Part shown: in pieces, positions 52,517 through 61,779 of the stretch
How the letters are laid out: each line of letters opens with the position of its first letter
Position numbering within the stretch: the first letter of the stretch is position 1
Assembly (NCBI RefSeq): GCF_003112695.1
Contig: NZ_BFBP01000026.1
Coordinates: 62,001-126,000 of the forward strand
Reading direction: 5' to 3'
DNA from: Azospira sp. I13
Lineage (GTDB): Bacteria > Pseudomonadota > Gammaproteobacteria > Burkholderiales > Rhodocyclaceae
DNA: 64,000 nt
The notes under the pieces: model-generated
The model's database searches: none
The model's input: the letters and a program-made list of their open reading frames with translations, nothing else
What the model was told of the DNA's origin: nothing
Program-made: the position numbers and the translations under genes

Positions 52517-53356
52517 ATGTCCCGCAAGCAGGTTTTTCTTCTGACCCTGGTGGCCATGCTGGCTTTCGCCGGCAATTCCCTTTTCTGCCGCCTGGCCCTC
52601 AAACAGAGCGGCATGGACCCGGCCGCCTTCACCCTGATCCGCCTGGCCAGCGGCGCCCTGGTGCTGTGGGCCATCGTCCGCCTGCGGGGCCTGGCTGGCG
52701 GGCTGGGCAGCTGGTCTTCCGCCCTGGCCCTGTTTGCCTACGCGGCCGGCTTCTCTTTCGCCTACGTTTCCCTGGCGGCCGGCACCGGCGCCCTGCTGCT
52801 GTTCGGCGCCGTGCAGGTGACCATGATCGGCTATGGCCTGTGGCAGGGCGAGCGCCTGGCGCCACGCCAGACCGGCGGCCTGCTGCTGGCCCTGGCCGGG
52901 CTGGTGGGTCTGCTCCTGCCCGGCCTGTCGGCGCCGCCCCTGGCCGGCTCCCTGCTGATGCTGGGGGCTGGCGTGGCCTGGGGCGTGTATTCCATCCGCG
53001 GCCGGGGCGCCGGCGATGCCACGGCAGTGACCGCCGGCAATTTCCTGCGGGCCGTTCCCTTCGCCCTGCTGCTGGGACTGGTGGCCCTGCCGGCGATGCC
53101 GGCCCCCAATCCCCAGGGCATCCTCTACGCCCTGCTTTCCGGCGGCCTCGCCTCCGGTATCGGCTACGCCCTCTGGTATGCCGCCCTGCGGGGCCTGCAG
53201 GCAACGACGGCGGCAACGGTGCAGCTGAGCGTGCCGGTGCTGACGGCCCTGGGCGGCACCGCCTTCCTCGGCGAGGAACTCGGCTGGCGCCTGGTGCTGG
53301 CCTCCTGCACAATCCTGGGTGGTGTGGCCCTGGTCATTCGCGGCCGGGCCCGTTGA
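52517..53356 (+). CDS. EamA/DMT-family transporter
   Basis: The 279-residue protein has about ten membrane helices in two EamA repeats (AFAGNSLFCRLALK in the first; GVAWGVYSIRGRG in the second). DMT transporters export amino acids or other metabolites; the substrate is unknown. ATG at 52517 has GGAG eight bases upstream and is preferred to an upstream alternative at 52493. Confidence 0.9.
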   Translation: MSRKQVFLLTLVAMLAFAGNSLFCRLALKQSGMDPAAFTLIRLASGALVLWAIVRLRGLAGGLGSWSSALALFAYAAGFSFAYVSLAAGTGALLLFGAVQVTMIGYGLWQGERLAPRQTGGLLLALAGLVGLLLPGLSAPPLAGSLLMLGAGVAWGVYSIRGRGAGDATAVTAGNFLRAVPFALLLGLVALPAMPAPNPQGILYALLSGGLASGIGYALWYAALRGLQATTAATVQLSVPVLTALGGTAFLGEELGWRLVLASCTILGGVALVIRGRAR

Positions 53357-53434
53357 CTCCCGAATACCCGTGACGGCGTGGCCCGGGCGTATTTCCTGCC
53401 AGTCCCGCCACGTCGCTCCCCAGAAGCCAAGGCC

Positions 53435-54574
53435 ATGACCCAGAAACTCCCCGTTCTTGCCCCGGAAACCCTCGCCGCCAGCGGCGCCATCCCGGTGGAT
53501 TCCCCCTATCAGGACATCGTGCCGCCCCTGCACGTGGCGACCACCTTCGAGCGGGCCGGCGACTGCAGCTACCCCGGCGGCCGGGTTTATTCCCGGGATG
53601 CCAGCCCCGCCTACGACGCCCCTGAAGCCCTGCTCAAGGAACTGGAAGGGGGCGCCGCCGCCGCGCTCTTCGCCTCCGGCATGGCAGCCGCCTCCGCCGT
53701 GCTGCAGGCCTTGAAGCCCGGCGCCCGGGTGGTGGCGCCCCGGGCCATGTACTGGGGGCTGCGCAACTGGATGGTGCAGTTCGCCGCCAATTGGCAGCTG
53801 CAACTCGACTTTTTCGCCGACGATGCCGACCTGGCCGAGCTGCTGCAACGCCCCGCCGACCTGGTGTGGCTGGAAACGCCGGCCAACCCCACCTGGGAAA
53901 TTTCCGACATCGCCGCCGCCGCCCGTCTGGCCCATGCCGCCGGCGCCCGCCTGGTGGTGGATTCCACTGTGCCCACGCCCGTCTTCACCCGGCCCCTGGA
54001 ACTGGGCGCCGACATCGTCATGCATTCCGCCACCAAGTACCTCAACGGCCATTCCGACGTGGTGGCCGGGGCCCTGGTGACCAAGACGGCAGACGACTTC
54101 TGGCAGCGCATCAAGACCGTCCGTGCCCTCGGCGGCGCCGTACTGGGGCCTTTTGAGGCCTGGCTGCTGGCCCGGGGTATGCGCACCCTGTTCCCCCGGG
54201 TGCGTGCCGCTGCGGCTTCCGCGGCCGCCATCGCCGAACATTTCCATGGCCACACCCAGGTGGTCCAGGTGCTCTACCCGGGCCTGCCTTCCCACCCGGG
54301 CCATGCCGTGGCGGCGCGGCAGATGCAGGGCGGTTTTGGCGCCATGCTCTCCCTGCGGGTGGTGGGAGGCGAAGCGGCGGCCAAAGCCGTGGCTGCCCGC
54401 CTCAACGTCTTCAAACGGGCCACCTCCCTGGGTTCTGTCGAAAGCCTGGTGGAACACCGGGCCAGCGTTGAAGGCCCCGGTACCTTCTGCCCAGACGACC
54501 TGCTGCGCCTCTCCATCGGCATCGAAAGCACCGCCGACCTCATTGCTGACCTGGAACAGGCCCTGGCCGGCTGA
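53435..54574 (+). CDS. Cys/Met metabolism PLP enzyme (cystathionine gamma-synthase-like)
   Basis: The 379-residue enzyme has the PLP lysine in HSATKYLNGHSDVVAG (Lys201), VYSRDASPAYDAPEALLKELEGG, WLETPANPTWEISD and SLGSVESLVEHRAS. This is the Cys/Met-metabolism PLP family, closest in pattern to cystathionine gamma-synthase or O-acylhomoserine sulfhydrylase. I cannot tell which from sequence alone. ATG at 53435 follows AAGCCAAGG. A terminator follows. Confidence 0.85.
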   Translation: MTQKLPVLAPETLAASGAIPVDSPYQDIVPPLHVATTFERAGDCSYPGGRVYSRDASPAYDAPEALLKELEGGAAAALFASGMAAASAVLQALKPGARVVAPRAMYWGLRNWMVQFAANWQLQLDFFADDADLAELLQRPADLVWLETPANPTWEISDIAAAARLAHAAGARLVVDSTVPTPVFTRPLELGADIVMHSATKYLNGHSDVVAGALVTKTADDFWQRIKTVRALGGAVLGPFEAWLLARGMRTLFPRVRAAAASAAAIAEHFHGHTQVVQVLYPGLPSHPGHAVAARQMQGGFGAMLSLRVVGGEAAAKAVAARLNVFKRATSLGSVESLVEHRASVEGPGTFCPDDLLRLSIGIESTADLIADLEQALAG

Positions 54575-54591
54575 ATTCACGTTTCGCTGGC

Positions 54592-54624
54592 CACAAAAAA
54601 GGCGCCCGGGGCGCCTTTTTTGTG
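54592..54624. terminator. Bidirectional terminator between PLP enzyme and OYE genes
   Basis: GGCGCC (54601-54606) pairs with GGCGCC (54610-54615), and flanking CACAAAAAA pairs with TTTTTTGTG. It serves both convergent genes. Confidence 0.9.
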
Positions 54625-54636
54625 GGGTGAATCGGC

Positions 54637-55740
54637 TCAGGGCAGGGGCGCGAACACGCCCTCGGCGCCCCGGGGGGCACCGCGCCAGAACTGGGGCGGT
54701 GCCTGCACCTGGGCACCCAGCTCGGCAGCGGCGCGCCAGGGCCAGCGGGGGTCGAACAGCATGACCCGGGCCACGCCCACCAGATCGGCATCGCCGCCGG
54801 TGACCACGGCTTCGGCCTGCTTCGCTTCGGTGATGAGGCCGACGCCGATGGTGGTCATGCCGGTAGCCTCCTTCACCTGGCGGGCGAAGGGCAGCTGGTA
54901 GCCGGGGCCCACCTTGATCTGCTGTTCCAGGGACAGGCCGCCGCTGGAAACGTGGATGAAATCGGCGCCCCGGGCCTTCAGTTCCCGGGCCAGTTCCACC
55001 GTTTCTTCCGGCGTCCATCCACCTGCCACCCAGTCCGTGGCGGAGACCCGCATGCCCAGGGCCTTGCGGGCGGGCCACACGGCGCGCACGGCGTCGAACA
55101 CTTCCAGCACGAAGCGCAGGCGGTTGGCCAGGCTGCCGCCGTACTCGTCGGTGCGCTGGTTGGTGACGGGGGAGAGGAATTCGTGCATCAGGTAGCCATG
55201 GGCGGCGTGCAGTTCCACCGCATCAAAACCGGCCCGGTCGGCGCGCCGGGCGGCGTCGGCAAAGGCTTGCACCAGCCGCTTGATGCCGGCGGTGTCGAGG
55301 GCCTGGGGGGCGGCATCGCTGGGGTCGAAGGGCAGGGCGGAAGGGGCCACGTTCTGCCAGCCGCCCTGGTCCGTAGCAAGTTGCTTGCCGCCCAGCCAGG
55401 GCGCGGCGCAGCTGGCCTTGCGGCCGGCGTGGGCCAGCTGGATGCCGACGGGCATGGCGGAATAGCGGCGCACGCCTTCCAGCACCCGGGTCCAGCCGCT
55501 TTCCGTGGCGTCGTCCCAGAGGCCGGGGCAGCGGTCGGAGATGCGGCCTTCCGGGCTGACGGCGGTGGCTTCGGCGATGAGCAGGCCGGCGCCGCTGTGG
55601 GAGAGGTTGCCCAGGTGCATCAGGTGCCAGTCGCCGACCACGCCGTCCTTGGCCGAGTACTGGCACATGGGGGCGATGACGATGCGGTTGGGCAGGGTCA
55701 GCTGACCCAGGGCGTAGGGGGTGAAGAGGGGGCTGGTCAT
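54637..55740 (-). CDS. Old-yellow-enzyme family ene-reductase (XenA/YqjM-like)
   Basis: The 367-residue FMN protein has the redox-tuning Cys26 (IAPMCQYSA), GIQLAHAGRKAS, the substrate pair His in ELHAAHGYLMHEFLSP, and a C-terminal FMN phosphate site (GVGLITEAKQAEAVV, GDADLVGVARVMLFDP). Such enzymes reduce activated alkenes and nitro compounds using NAD(P)H. It diverges from a LysR gene, its likely regulator. Confidence 0.93.
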   Translation of the reverse strand: MTSPLFTPYALGQLTLPNRIVIAPMCQYSAKDGVVGDWHLMHLGNLSHSGAGLLIAEATAVSPEGRISDRCPGLWDDATESGWTRVLEGVRRYSAMPVGIQLAHAGRKASCAAPWLGGKQLATDQGGWQNVAPSALPFDPSDAAPQALDTAGIKRLVQAFADAARRADRAGFDAVELHAAHGYLMHEFLSPVTNQRTDEYGGSLANRLRFVLEVFDAVRAVWPARKALGMRVSATDWVAGGWTPEETVELARELKARGADFIHVSSGGLSLEQQIKVGPGYQLPFARQVKEATGMTTIGVGLITEAKQAEAVVTGGDADLVGVARVMLFDPRWPWRAAAELGAQVQAPPQFWRGAPRGAEGVFAPLP

Positions 55741-55824
55741 GGAGAGTCCTCTGGAAAATGGGTGTACGGCAGGCAGTATCGGCCAGGACTTGAATCCAAT
55801 AAATGAAAGTGTTTTGATTTCAGA

Positions 55825-55841
55825 ATTCCAGATATTGGAAT
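55825..55841. promoter_or_regulatory. LysR-type operator between OYE and LysR genes
   Basis: ATTCCA-GATAT-TGGAAT is a perfect inverted repeat that contains a T-N11-A LysR core. It lies 40 bp upstream of the LysR start and about 85 bp upstream of the OYE start. Confidence 0.6.
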
Positions 55842-55880
55842 AGTTGCTCCAGTTCTCAACCCCGAGGTTGTCGCTCCACC

Positions 55881-56795
55881 ATGCTCAATCGACTGGAAAT
55901 GCTGCGTCTTTTCGTTGCCGCCGCCGAGGCCAAAAGCTTCAAGGAAGCGGCCCTGCGCCTGCACGTCTCGCCCCAGGCGGTGACCCGGGCGGTGCGGGAG
56001 CTGGAGGAGCATCTGGGAGAACTGCTGTTCCACCGCAACACCCGGGCCAACCGCATCACCGACTTTGGCGCCCAACTGGCGGCCCAGGCCCGTCAGGCGG
56101 TCATGGGGGTGGATGCCCTGTTTCAGCGTTCCAGCCCGGTGCCCGACAACGAACTGGCAGGTCTCGTCCGCCTCACCGCCCCCAAGGCCCTCGGCCAGCA
56201 TTTCGTCATGCCCCTGCTGGCGGAACTGGGGCGGGAATTTCCCGGCCTGCGCCTGGACCTGCGCCTCTCGGACCGGCCGGCGGACGTGGTGGATGAGCAG
56301 ATCGACATCGGCGTGCGGGTGGGCTTCCTGCGGGACAGCCGCTTCGTTGCCCGGGCCGTGGCCAAGGTGCATTTCCATACCGTTGCCAGCCCGGCCCTGG
56401 TTGCAGCAGTGGGGGAGCCCCGCAGCCTGGCCGACTTGCAGGCGCGGCCGGTGACGGTGGTGATGGACCCAAGCACCGGCAAGCCCTGGCCCTGGTTCCT
56501 CAAGGACGGGGAGGAATGGCTGCCCTCCACCTGGGCCTTTGCCACCGACGAGACCCTGGCCGAGTTCGCCGCGGTGCAGGCCGGCCTGGGCTTCGGCCAG
56601 GTGGTCAGCCTGCTGACCATCCCCCTGCTACGGCGGGGGGAACTGGTGCGGGTATTGCCGCAGATGGAGCCGGAGCCCTGGAACCTCTATGTGTACCGTC
56701 CCCAGCGCGGCCCGGTGGCCGCCCGCATCCGCCTGGTTTTCGACCGGCTGGTGGAATGCTTTGCCGACCGGCAGCGCTTTCCCGAAGCGCCTTGA
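55881..56795 (+). CDS. LysR-family transcription regulator, divergent from OYE gene
   Basis: The 304-residue protein has an N-terminal winged helix (MLRLFVAAAEAKSFKEAALRLHVSPQAVTRAVRELE) and an effector domain with the LysR group pattern VRLTAPKALGQHFVMPLLAEL and IDIGVRVGFLRDS. It diverges from the ene-reductase and probably senses an electrophilic compound. Confidence 0.93.
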   Translation: MLNRLEMLRLFVAAAEAKSFKEAALRLHVSPQAVTRAVRELEEHLGELLFHRNTRANRITDFGAQLAAQARQAVMGVDALFQRSSPVPDNELAGLVRLTAPKALGQHFVMPLLAELGREFPGLRLDLRLSDRPADVVDEQIDIGVRVGFLRDSRFVARAVAKVHFHTVASPALVAAVGEPRSLADLQARPVTVVMDPSTGKPWPWFLKDGEEWLPSTWAFATDETLAEFAAVQAGLGFGQVVSLLTIPLLRRGELVRVLPQMEPEPWNLYVYRPQRGPVAARIRLVFDRLVECFADRQRFPEAP

Positions 56796-56864
56796 TTCTG
56801 CCCCCTCCATGCTCCTTTGGCAGCGCCGGCCAGCAGCCCCGGATATGCGGGCGGTGATCGCTGA

Positions 56865-57314
56865 TTAGGGCCGCTGGGCCGCCATCAGCTTGTGCCAGGC
56901 ATTCCACACGGCCCGGGCGTAGCGGCTGTTGTGCTCCGGCGTGCGGGAGTGATAGTTGCCCACGGCCCGCCAGAAAGTGGCCTGGTCGATGCGGGCCGGA
57001 TCGATGTTGGCAAAGCCCCGGGAGAGCAGCCAGGTGCCGAAGTGGATGTTGGCGCAGCGATGGTGCGCGATCAGTTCCAGGGTGCCGCCGCGGCGTTGGA
57101 TCTCCGGCAGCCAGAGGGAATTGATCTGCATCGGGCCGATGTCGAAACTGCCATTCTGGTTGTACAGCACCTGCCCGGATTTTCCGCCTTCCACCCGCAT
57201 CACGGCGAGGATCAGGGAGGGCGGCAGGCGAAATCGCTCGGCCGCTTCGACCACACAGGGCTCCGTCGCCAGGGCCGGGCCAATGCCCATGAGGGCCAGC
57301 AGAAACAGGCACAC
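56865..57314 (-). CDS. Secreted lytic transglycosylase (VirB1/PilT-associated type)
   Basis: The 149-residue protein has a signal peptide (cleavage near ALA before TEPC) and a single-domain SLT fold: catalytic Glu42 in VMRVEGGKSG, NGSFDIGPMQIN and WRAVGNYHSRTP. Such enzymes cut peptidoglycan to let secretion or pilus machines through. GTG at 57314 is the start that gives a normal signal peptide; it lacks a strong ribosome site and the frame is open upstream. It lies downstream of the large regulator near a pilus-type locus. Confidence 0.8.
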   Translation of the reverse strand: MCLFLLALMGIGPALATEPCVVEAAERFRLPPSLILAVMRVEGGKSGQVLYNQNGSFDIGPMQINSLWLPEIQRRGGTLELIAHHRCANIHFGTWLLSRGFANIDPARIDQATFWRAVGNYHSRTPEHNSRYARAVWNAWHKLMAAQRP

Positions 57315-57424
57315 CCACCGTCTCAGGTAATGCTTGCCGCCAGCGCAAAAACGGGCGCCGGCAGGCGCTACGGTGGGCGGCTCCAGGTCGCCATGCTGCC
57401 CGTGATCCTGCCCTGCGGCGGCGC

Positions 57425-60400
57425 TCACGGCAGGCACGGTGCCAGGGCGGCTGCGGCAAGCTCCTCCTGCCAGCGGGCCAGCCAGCCCCGGGCACCCATC
57501 TGTCGGGCGAGGCGTTCGGCATTTTCCAGGGCCGGTGCAACCCGTTCCCGTTGGCCGGTGGCCCGGCAGACTGCGGCCTTGAGGCGCCACAGGTCGGGCA
57601 GACAGTAGCTGTGCTCACAATCGTCGGCAGCCTGCAAGGCCCGCCGGATGACGCTGCCGGCCGCTTCCCACTGGCCGGAGGCGACCAGGGCCTCGCTCAT
57701 CAGCCAGCGGGCCGAATTGGTGCCGGCCGGATAGACATAGGCGATGGCCTGTTCCCAGCCTTCCAGCTGGGCCAGAAGGGGGGGCTTGCCTGCCCGGGCG
57801 GTATGCACGGTGGCCAGCAGGCCGGCGAAAACTTCCCAGAAAGTGAAATTTTCCGCCGAGGCCAGTTCCAGGGCTTCCCGGGCGTAGGCGGCGGAGGCGG
57901 TGTATTCCCCGGCTTCCAGGCTGGCGGCAGCGCCCAGGGTGAGGGCCACGCAGAGATCCAGACGGATACCCTTCTCGCGCTGGGCCTCGATGGACAGGTG
58001 CAGGGCGGCCGGCCAGCCGGCGGCGCCAGTGAGGGCGTCGATCCAGGCCAGGGAGGCGGTGGCAAAGACGCAGGGGTCGGAGGGAAAGTAGCGGATGCGC
58101 TGCTGGGGCGACAGATGCCGGCGTTGTTCCAGTATTGCCTCCAGATGGCGCCGAGCCTGGGGAAAGTCGCCGAGCCAGAAATAGGTATTGCCGAAGGCCC
58201 AGTCGGCAGCGAACTGCCGCTCCGGGGCGCTGGCCCGCTGGCGCAGGCGTTCAGCGTAGTCCAGCCCGGTACTTTTGCCGATGCCGCCAGACCAGAGATA
58301 GAGCAGCACCAGGGCGGAAAACTCGATTTCGCTTTGCTCCGGCGTCAACTGCGGGGGCAGCAGGGCGAGGACTGTCTGGCATTGCTCCCGCACGAACTCC
58401 GTGCCGTAGCCATCCCGCATCACCCAGGCCCGGGCGTAGCGAATGCGGTCCCACAGGGCCAGGGTAGAGGTGTCGTAGCCCAGGCGTTGCAGCTGCCCGT
58501 AGTGGTCGCAGGCGGCCACCATGTCCTCGTCGGCAACGGCGCGGCGGGCGGCTTCGCGCCATAGGCTGCGGGCCTGGTCCAGTTCGCCGGCCTGTTCCCA
58601 CAGGGGGGCGGCGCGGCCCGGCTGGTCCAGGCTGGTGAAGCGCTCGGCGGCGGCGCGGGTGAGGCGCTGGCGTTCCTCTTCGGGCAGGGTGGCGAGCAGG
58701 GTTTCCTGGACCAGGGGGTGGTAGAAGACCCAGTGCTCCGCATCGTAGTTGAGCAGCAGGCTGGCGTCGCAGCCGACCACGGTGGCCTGCAGGGCGCCGC
58801 TGTCCCCCACCATGGCGCACAGGTCGCTGTAGCGCCACTGCATGCCGAGCAGGGCAGCGGCGCCCAGGTTGAGCAGGGCGGGCCGTGCCGCGTTGATGAT
58901 GGAGGTCTGGAATTCGTGGTGGGCCGGGCTGTCGGCGGCATTGCCCGAAGCGGTGACGAGATAGATGGGCACGCCGCGGGCTTGATGCAGGGCGCTGCGC
59001 AGGGCCGTACCACTGTATTCCAGGCCATGGGGGGCCTGGGTCAGCAGATCCCGGGCTGCCTGGTCCGTCAGGGGGCGCAGGTTGATCACCGTGCTGTCCC
59101 CGAGCAGCACCGACGGCTGGCCGGAATTGCGCTGAGTGATGAGGATCAGGCCGCCGCGGAAGTGGGGCAGCACACGTTGCAGCAGCTGGGCGCTGGCATT
59201 GTCGGCCCAGTGGGCATCGTCGATGACGATCAGTTCGGCACCTTCGAGAAGGCGGGCCACCAGGCGTTCAAAATCACCCCGGGCCGGTGTCGGCACGCTG
59301 CGCTGTTCGAGGAACTGCTGCAGGAGAAGCTGTTCCTTGCGGTTGAGGCGCTGGGGAATGTCCTCCTGGCGCTGGCGGCGGGTCAGCCATTCGTAGAGCA
59401 GGCTCCAGGGCTGCTGGGCCGTTTCGGCCCGGGCACCGAACCAGCTGACCATGCCGCCCTGGCCGATGCGCTGGCGGGCGAATTCCCAGGCCAGCCGGGT
59501 CTTGCCCATGCCCTGCTGGGCGGAAATGGCCAGGCGCTGGCCCACCGCCTGGCGGGAATCCTGCCAGCGTTGCTCGAGTAGCTGCAGTTCGGCTTCCCGG
59601 CCTACCAGGGGCAGGGGGGAGCCGGGGGGCGGCAGGGTGGGCAGATGGAAGTGGGCCAGCTGCTGGCCGAACATCGCCTGGGCGGGGTAGGCGAGGGGGG
59701 GCAGGGGCAGTTCCCGGGGAGCCAGGCCGAACATCGGCGCCAGATCGGCAAAGCCCCCGTCGGCGATGATTTCCCCGGGGGCGATGAGCAGGGAGAGGCA
59801 TTCGACCCATTTCAGGCGCCAGCCGGAGATGCGTGGCGCGGTGCCGTTGCGGAATTCAACGATGTTGGTGCCGGCGCTGAGGACGATGCGCAGGCCGTCG
59901 ATATCGCCGAAGCGACAGGCCAGTTCCGCCGCAGTGCGCAGGGCCTGCCAGCGGAAGCCGCAATTGAGGGTGCTCAGGCCGAAGGCCACGGTGATGCCCG
60001 AGGCGTCGTGATCCACCACGCTGCCGCCGAAGAGGGCCACTTCCTCTGCCACCTCCGCTACGGTGCGAATCCATTGGGCATGGTGGGCTCGCTCGTCGAT
60101 ACCACGGCCGGCCGGGATGCCGGCTTCCAGTCGCAGCAGGGCCAGTTGGGCCACTTCGGGGCAGGGCTCGGCAGCCAGCGGCGGGGTCGTCGGGGTGGGC
60201 AGGGCGGCCGGGAACTGCTCGCACAGCCGGTGCAGATAGGCCTGCCGGGATTGCAGCCAGTCCTGCCAGTCGGGGTTGGCCTCCTCCAGCTCCAGGGCTT
60301 CGCCCCAGGCCACCTGGCTGAGGAAGTTACGCTGGGGTGCGGTCTGCAGTGCCCAGTCCTGGCCTTCCGCCAGGCCCTGCACCAGCTGTTCATCGGTGAC

Positions 60401-60745
60401 CAGGGCAGCCTCGCCGTGCAGGGTCAGCCACTGGCGCCCGCATTCCAGACGGGCCGGGAGGCCCAGGGGCGGCAATTGCTTGTTCAGGTCGTTGATGATC
60501 ACCCGCAGATTGCGTCGTCCTTCTTCCAGGGGGCGGCCAGGCCATAGCAGCTCGGCCAGCAGCTCCCGGCGCACCGGGCGCCCGCTCTGGGCAGCGAGAA
60601 AGGCCAGCAGGGCGGTGCTCTTGCGGTAACGCATGGCCAAGGGGGTGTGGCGCCCGCCGCGGATAAGACCGGGTTTGCCGAAAAAAGTCAGCCAGACGCG
60701 TTGCTCGGCGACGGCTCCCTGAGGATGGGACAGGCGAGTTGGCAT
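57425..60745 (-). CDS. Large BTAD/cyclase-like/AAA/TPR transcriptional regulator
   Basis: This 1106-residue protein has an N-terminal winged helix of the SARP/OmpR type (about 15-100), a BTAD-like helical part (105-185), a region resembling a degenerate class III nucleotide cyclase domain (200-340, AEVALFGGSVVDHDASGITVAFG), and an AAA/STAND ATPase. The ATPase has Walker A AQQGMGKT (near 409) and Walker B ELIVIDDAHWAD (504-515). Long helical TPR-like repeats run to the C terminus. The first Gly of the usual Walker A is replaced by Ala. It diverges from a prepilin gene and may control the pilus-type locus. Confidence 0.82.
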   Translation of the reverse strand: MPTRLSHPQGAVAEQRVWLTFFGKPGLIRGGRHTPLAMRYRKSTALLAFLAAQSGRPVRRELLAELLWPGRPLEEGRRNLRVIINDLNKQLPPLGLPARLECGRQWLTLHGEAALVTDEQLVQGLAEGQDWALQTAPQRNFLSQVAWGEALELEEANPDWQDWLQSRQAYLHRLCEQFPAALPTPTTPPLAAEPCPEVAQLALLRLEAGIPAGRGIDERAHHAQWIRTVAEVAEEVALFGGSVVDHDASGITVAFGLSTLNCGFRWQALRTAAELACRFGDIDGLRIVLSAGTNIVEFRNGTAPRISGWRLKWVECLSLLIAPGEIIADGGFADLAPMFGLAPRELPLPPLAYPAQAMFGQQLAHFHLPTLPPPGSPLPLVGREAELQLLEQRWQDSRQAVGQRLAISAQQGMGKTRLAWEFARQRIGQGGMVSWFGARAETAQQPWSLLYEWLTRRQRQEDIPQRLNRKEQLLLQQFLEQRSVPTPARGDFERLVARLLEGAELIVIDDAHWADNASAQLLQRVLPHFRGGLILITQRNSGQPSVLLGDSTVINLRPLTDQAARDLLTQAPHGLEYSGTALRSALHQARGVPIYLVTASGNAADSPAHHEFQTSIINAARPALLNLGAAALLGMQWRYSDLCAMVGDSGALQATVVGCDASLLLNYDAEHWVFYHPLVQETLLATLPEEERQRLTRAAAERFTSLDQPGRAAPLWEQAGELDQARSLWREAARRAVADEDMVAACDHYGQLQRLGYDTSTLALWDRIRYARAWVMRDGYGTEFVREQCQTVLALLPPQLTPEQSEIEFSALVLLYLWSGGIGKSTGLDYAERLRQRASAPERQFAADWAFGNTYFWLGDFPQARRHLEAILEQRRHLSPQQRIRYFPSDPCVFATASLAWIDALTGAAGWPAALHLSIEAQREKGIRLDLCVALTLGAAASLEAGEYTASAAYAREALELASAENFTFWEVFAGLLATVHTARAGKPPLLAQLEGWEQAIAYVYPAGTNSARWLMSEALVASGQWEAAGSVIRRALQAADDCEHSYCLPDLWRLKAAVCRATGQRERVAPALENAERLARQMGARGWLARWQEELAAAALAPCLP

Positions 60746-60961
60746 GGTCTTGTGGGAATTTTTAAAAATGCAATTGTAATAACTTTTGCTCGGCTATTGC
60801 TGGAAGTCCAGGTCTGGCAACGACCTTCGTGCAAACGCTTTGCGAACGATGGGCGAATGGGGTGGAAACGCAAGCTTCGTAGAGTTCGCCAGTTCAATGC
60901 CAATTGAATTTCTACGACTCATTTCCCTGACGAATTGATGAATTGTTTTGAAGGAGGTTTT

Positions 60962-61696
60962 ATGACCCACCCGATCGCAGTAAACCCCATGGGGCGTCCG
61001 CGCCAAGGGGGTTTCACCATGGTGGAGCTGGCTATTGTTCTCGTGATCGCCGGCATCATCCTGGTGGCCGCCCTCAAAGGCACCGACATGATCAACAAGG
61101 CCAAGATCGAGCGCACGGTGCAGGACATCCGTGGCATCCAGACCATGGTCTTCGAGCATGAAAAACGCACCGGCCGCCTGGCCGGGGATTGCACCGGCGA
61201 TGGCCTGATTGGTGTGACCGCCACCGATCTGCAAGTGGTACGTCTGGCTGGTGCCGCTTATGACGACAATGCCGACCCGACTGCTGGAACTGGTCCCGCC
61301 TGCGTGAATACTAGTACCGCTGAAACCAATCTGAACACGCCGTGGAAAGACCTGCGCAAGGCCAACATCATTGATCCGGCCCGGGTGAACCGCCAGATCA
61401 CCAAGAACCAGACCAACAACTTCTATGGCGTCGGCTCCTGGCAGGTGAATAGCGTCCCCACCAACGTCATCACCGTCTATGACATCCCCCTGTGGATGGC
61501 CAAGGGTATCGACGTGGCCGTCGACGGTGCCGGTGTGGCTGGTGCCGCTCCGGAAACCTCCGGTGCTACCGGTCGTGTGCGTCTGTTGCATGACGGCACC
61601 ACCAGCTCGCCTAATGGTGCTAATTGGCCAACTGCCAATGCCAACGACGACCAGCTGGTTTCCATCTTCTTCCAGTTCGATCGCCTGGCGCCTTAA
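60962..61696 (+). CDS. Type IV prepilin-like protein (large pilin)
   Basis: The 244-residue protein has a type III signal: a 17-residue leader ending RPRQGG, cleavage before Phe18, then TMVELAIVLVIAGIILVAALK with Glu at +5. The prepilin peptidase site is clear. The mature part (about 227 residues) is longer than a typical major pilin and holds two Cys pairs at most (GDCTGD and GPACVN). ATG at 60962 follows a strong AAGGAGG. It opens a rightward operon opposite the large regulator. Confidence 0.9.
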   Translation: MTHPIAVNPMGRPRQGGFTMVELAIVLVIAGIILVAALKGTDMINKAKIERTVQDIRGIQTMVFEHEKRTGRLAGDCTGDGLIGVTATDLQVVRLAGAAYDDNADPTAGTGPACVNTSTAETNLNTPWKDLRKANIIDPARVNRQITKNQTNNFYGVGSWQVNSVPTNVITVYDIPLWMAKGIDVAVDGAGVAGAAPETSGATGRVRLLHDGTTSSPNGANWPTANANDDQLVSIFFQFDRLAP

Positions 61697-61714
61697 GCGC
61701 AACTGATCGTGGCT

Positions 61715-61735
61715 GCCGTGCCCGCTGGGCACGGC
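61715..61735 (+). other. Strong hairpin between prepilin and GspL-like genes
   Basis: GCCGTGCCC (61715-61723) pairs perfectly with GGGCACGGC (61727-61735) around GCT. No T-run follows, so it looks like an attenuating or RNA-protecting hairpin rather than a full terminator. Confidence 0.6.
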
Positions 61736-61779
61736 GCCCTTCATTCCGCATTTCTTCTGTTTAATTCTGATTGCGAGCC

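Noticed and set aside
52323-52544. 73-codon plus-strand frame before the EamA gene
   Set aside because: No ribosome site, no recognisable domain and it runs into the EamA gene in another frame.
52193-55078. 961-codon minus-strand frame across the EamA transporter and PLP enzyme genes
   Set aside because: Antisense to two real genes; low-complexity Gly/Gln/His-rich product.
60746-60961. Possible sigma-54 site (TGGCAA ... TGCAAA) upstream of the prepilin gene
   Set aside because: The spacing between the GG and GC elements is 13 rather than 10 bases, so it does not fit the -24/-12 rule.
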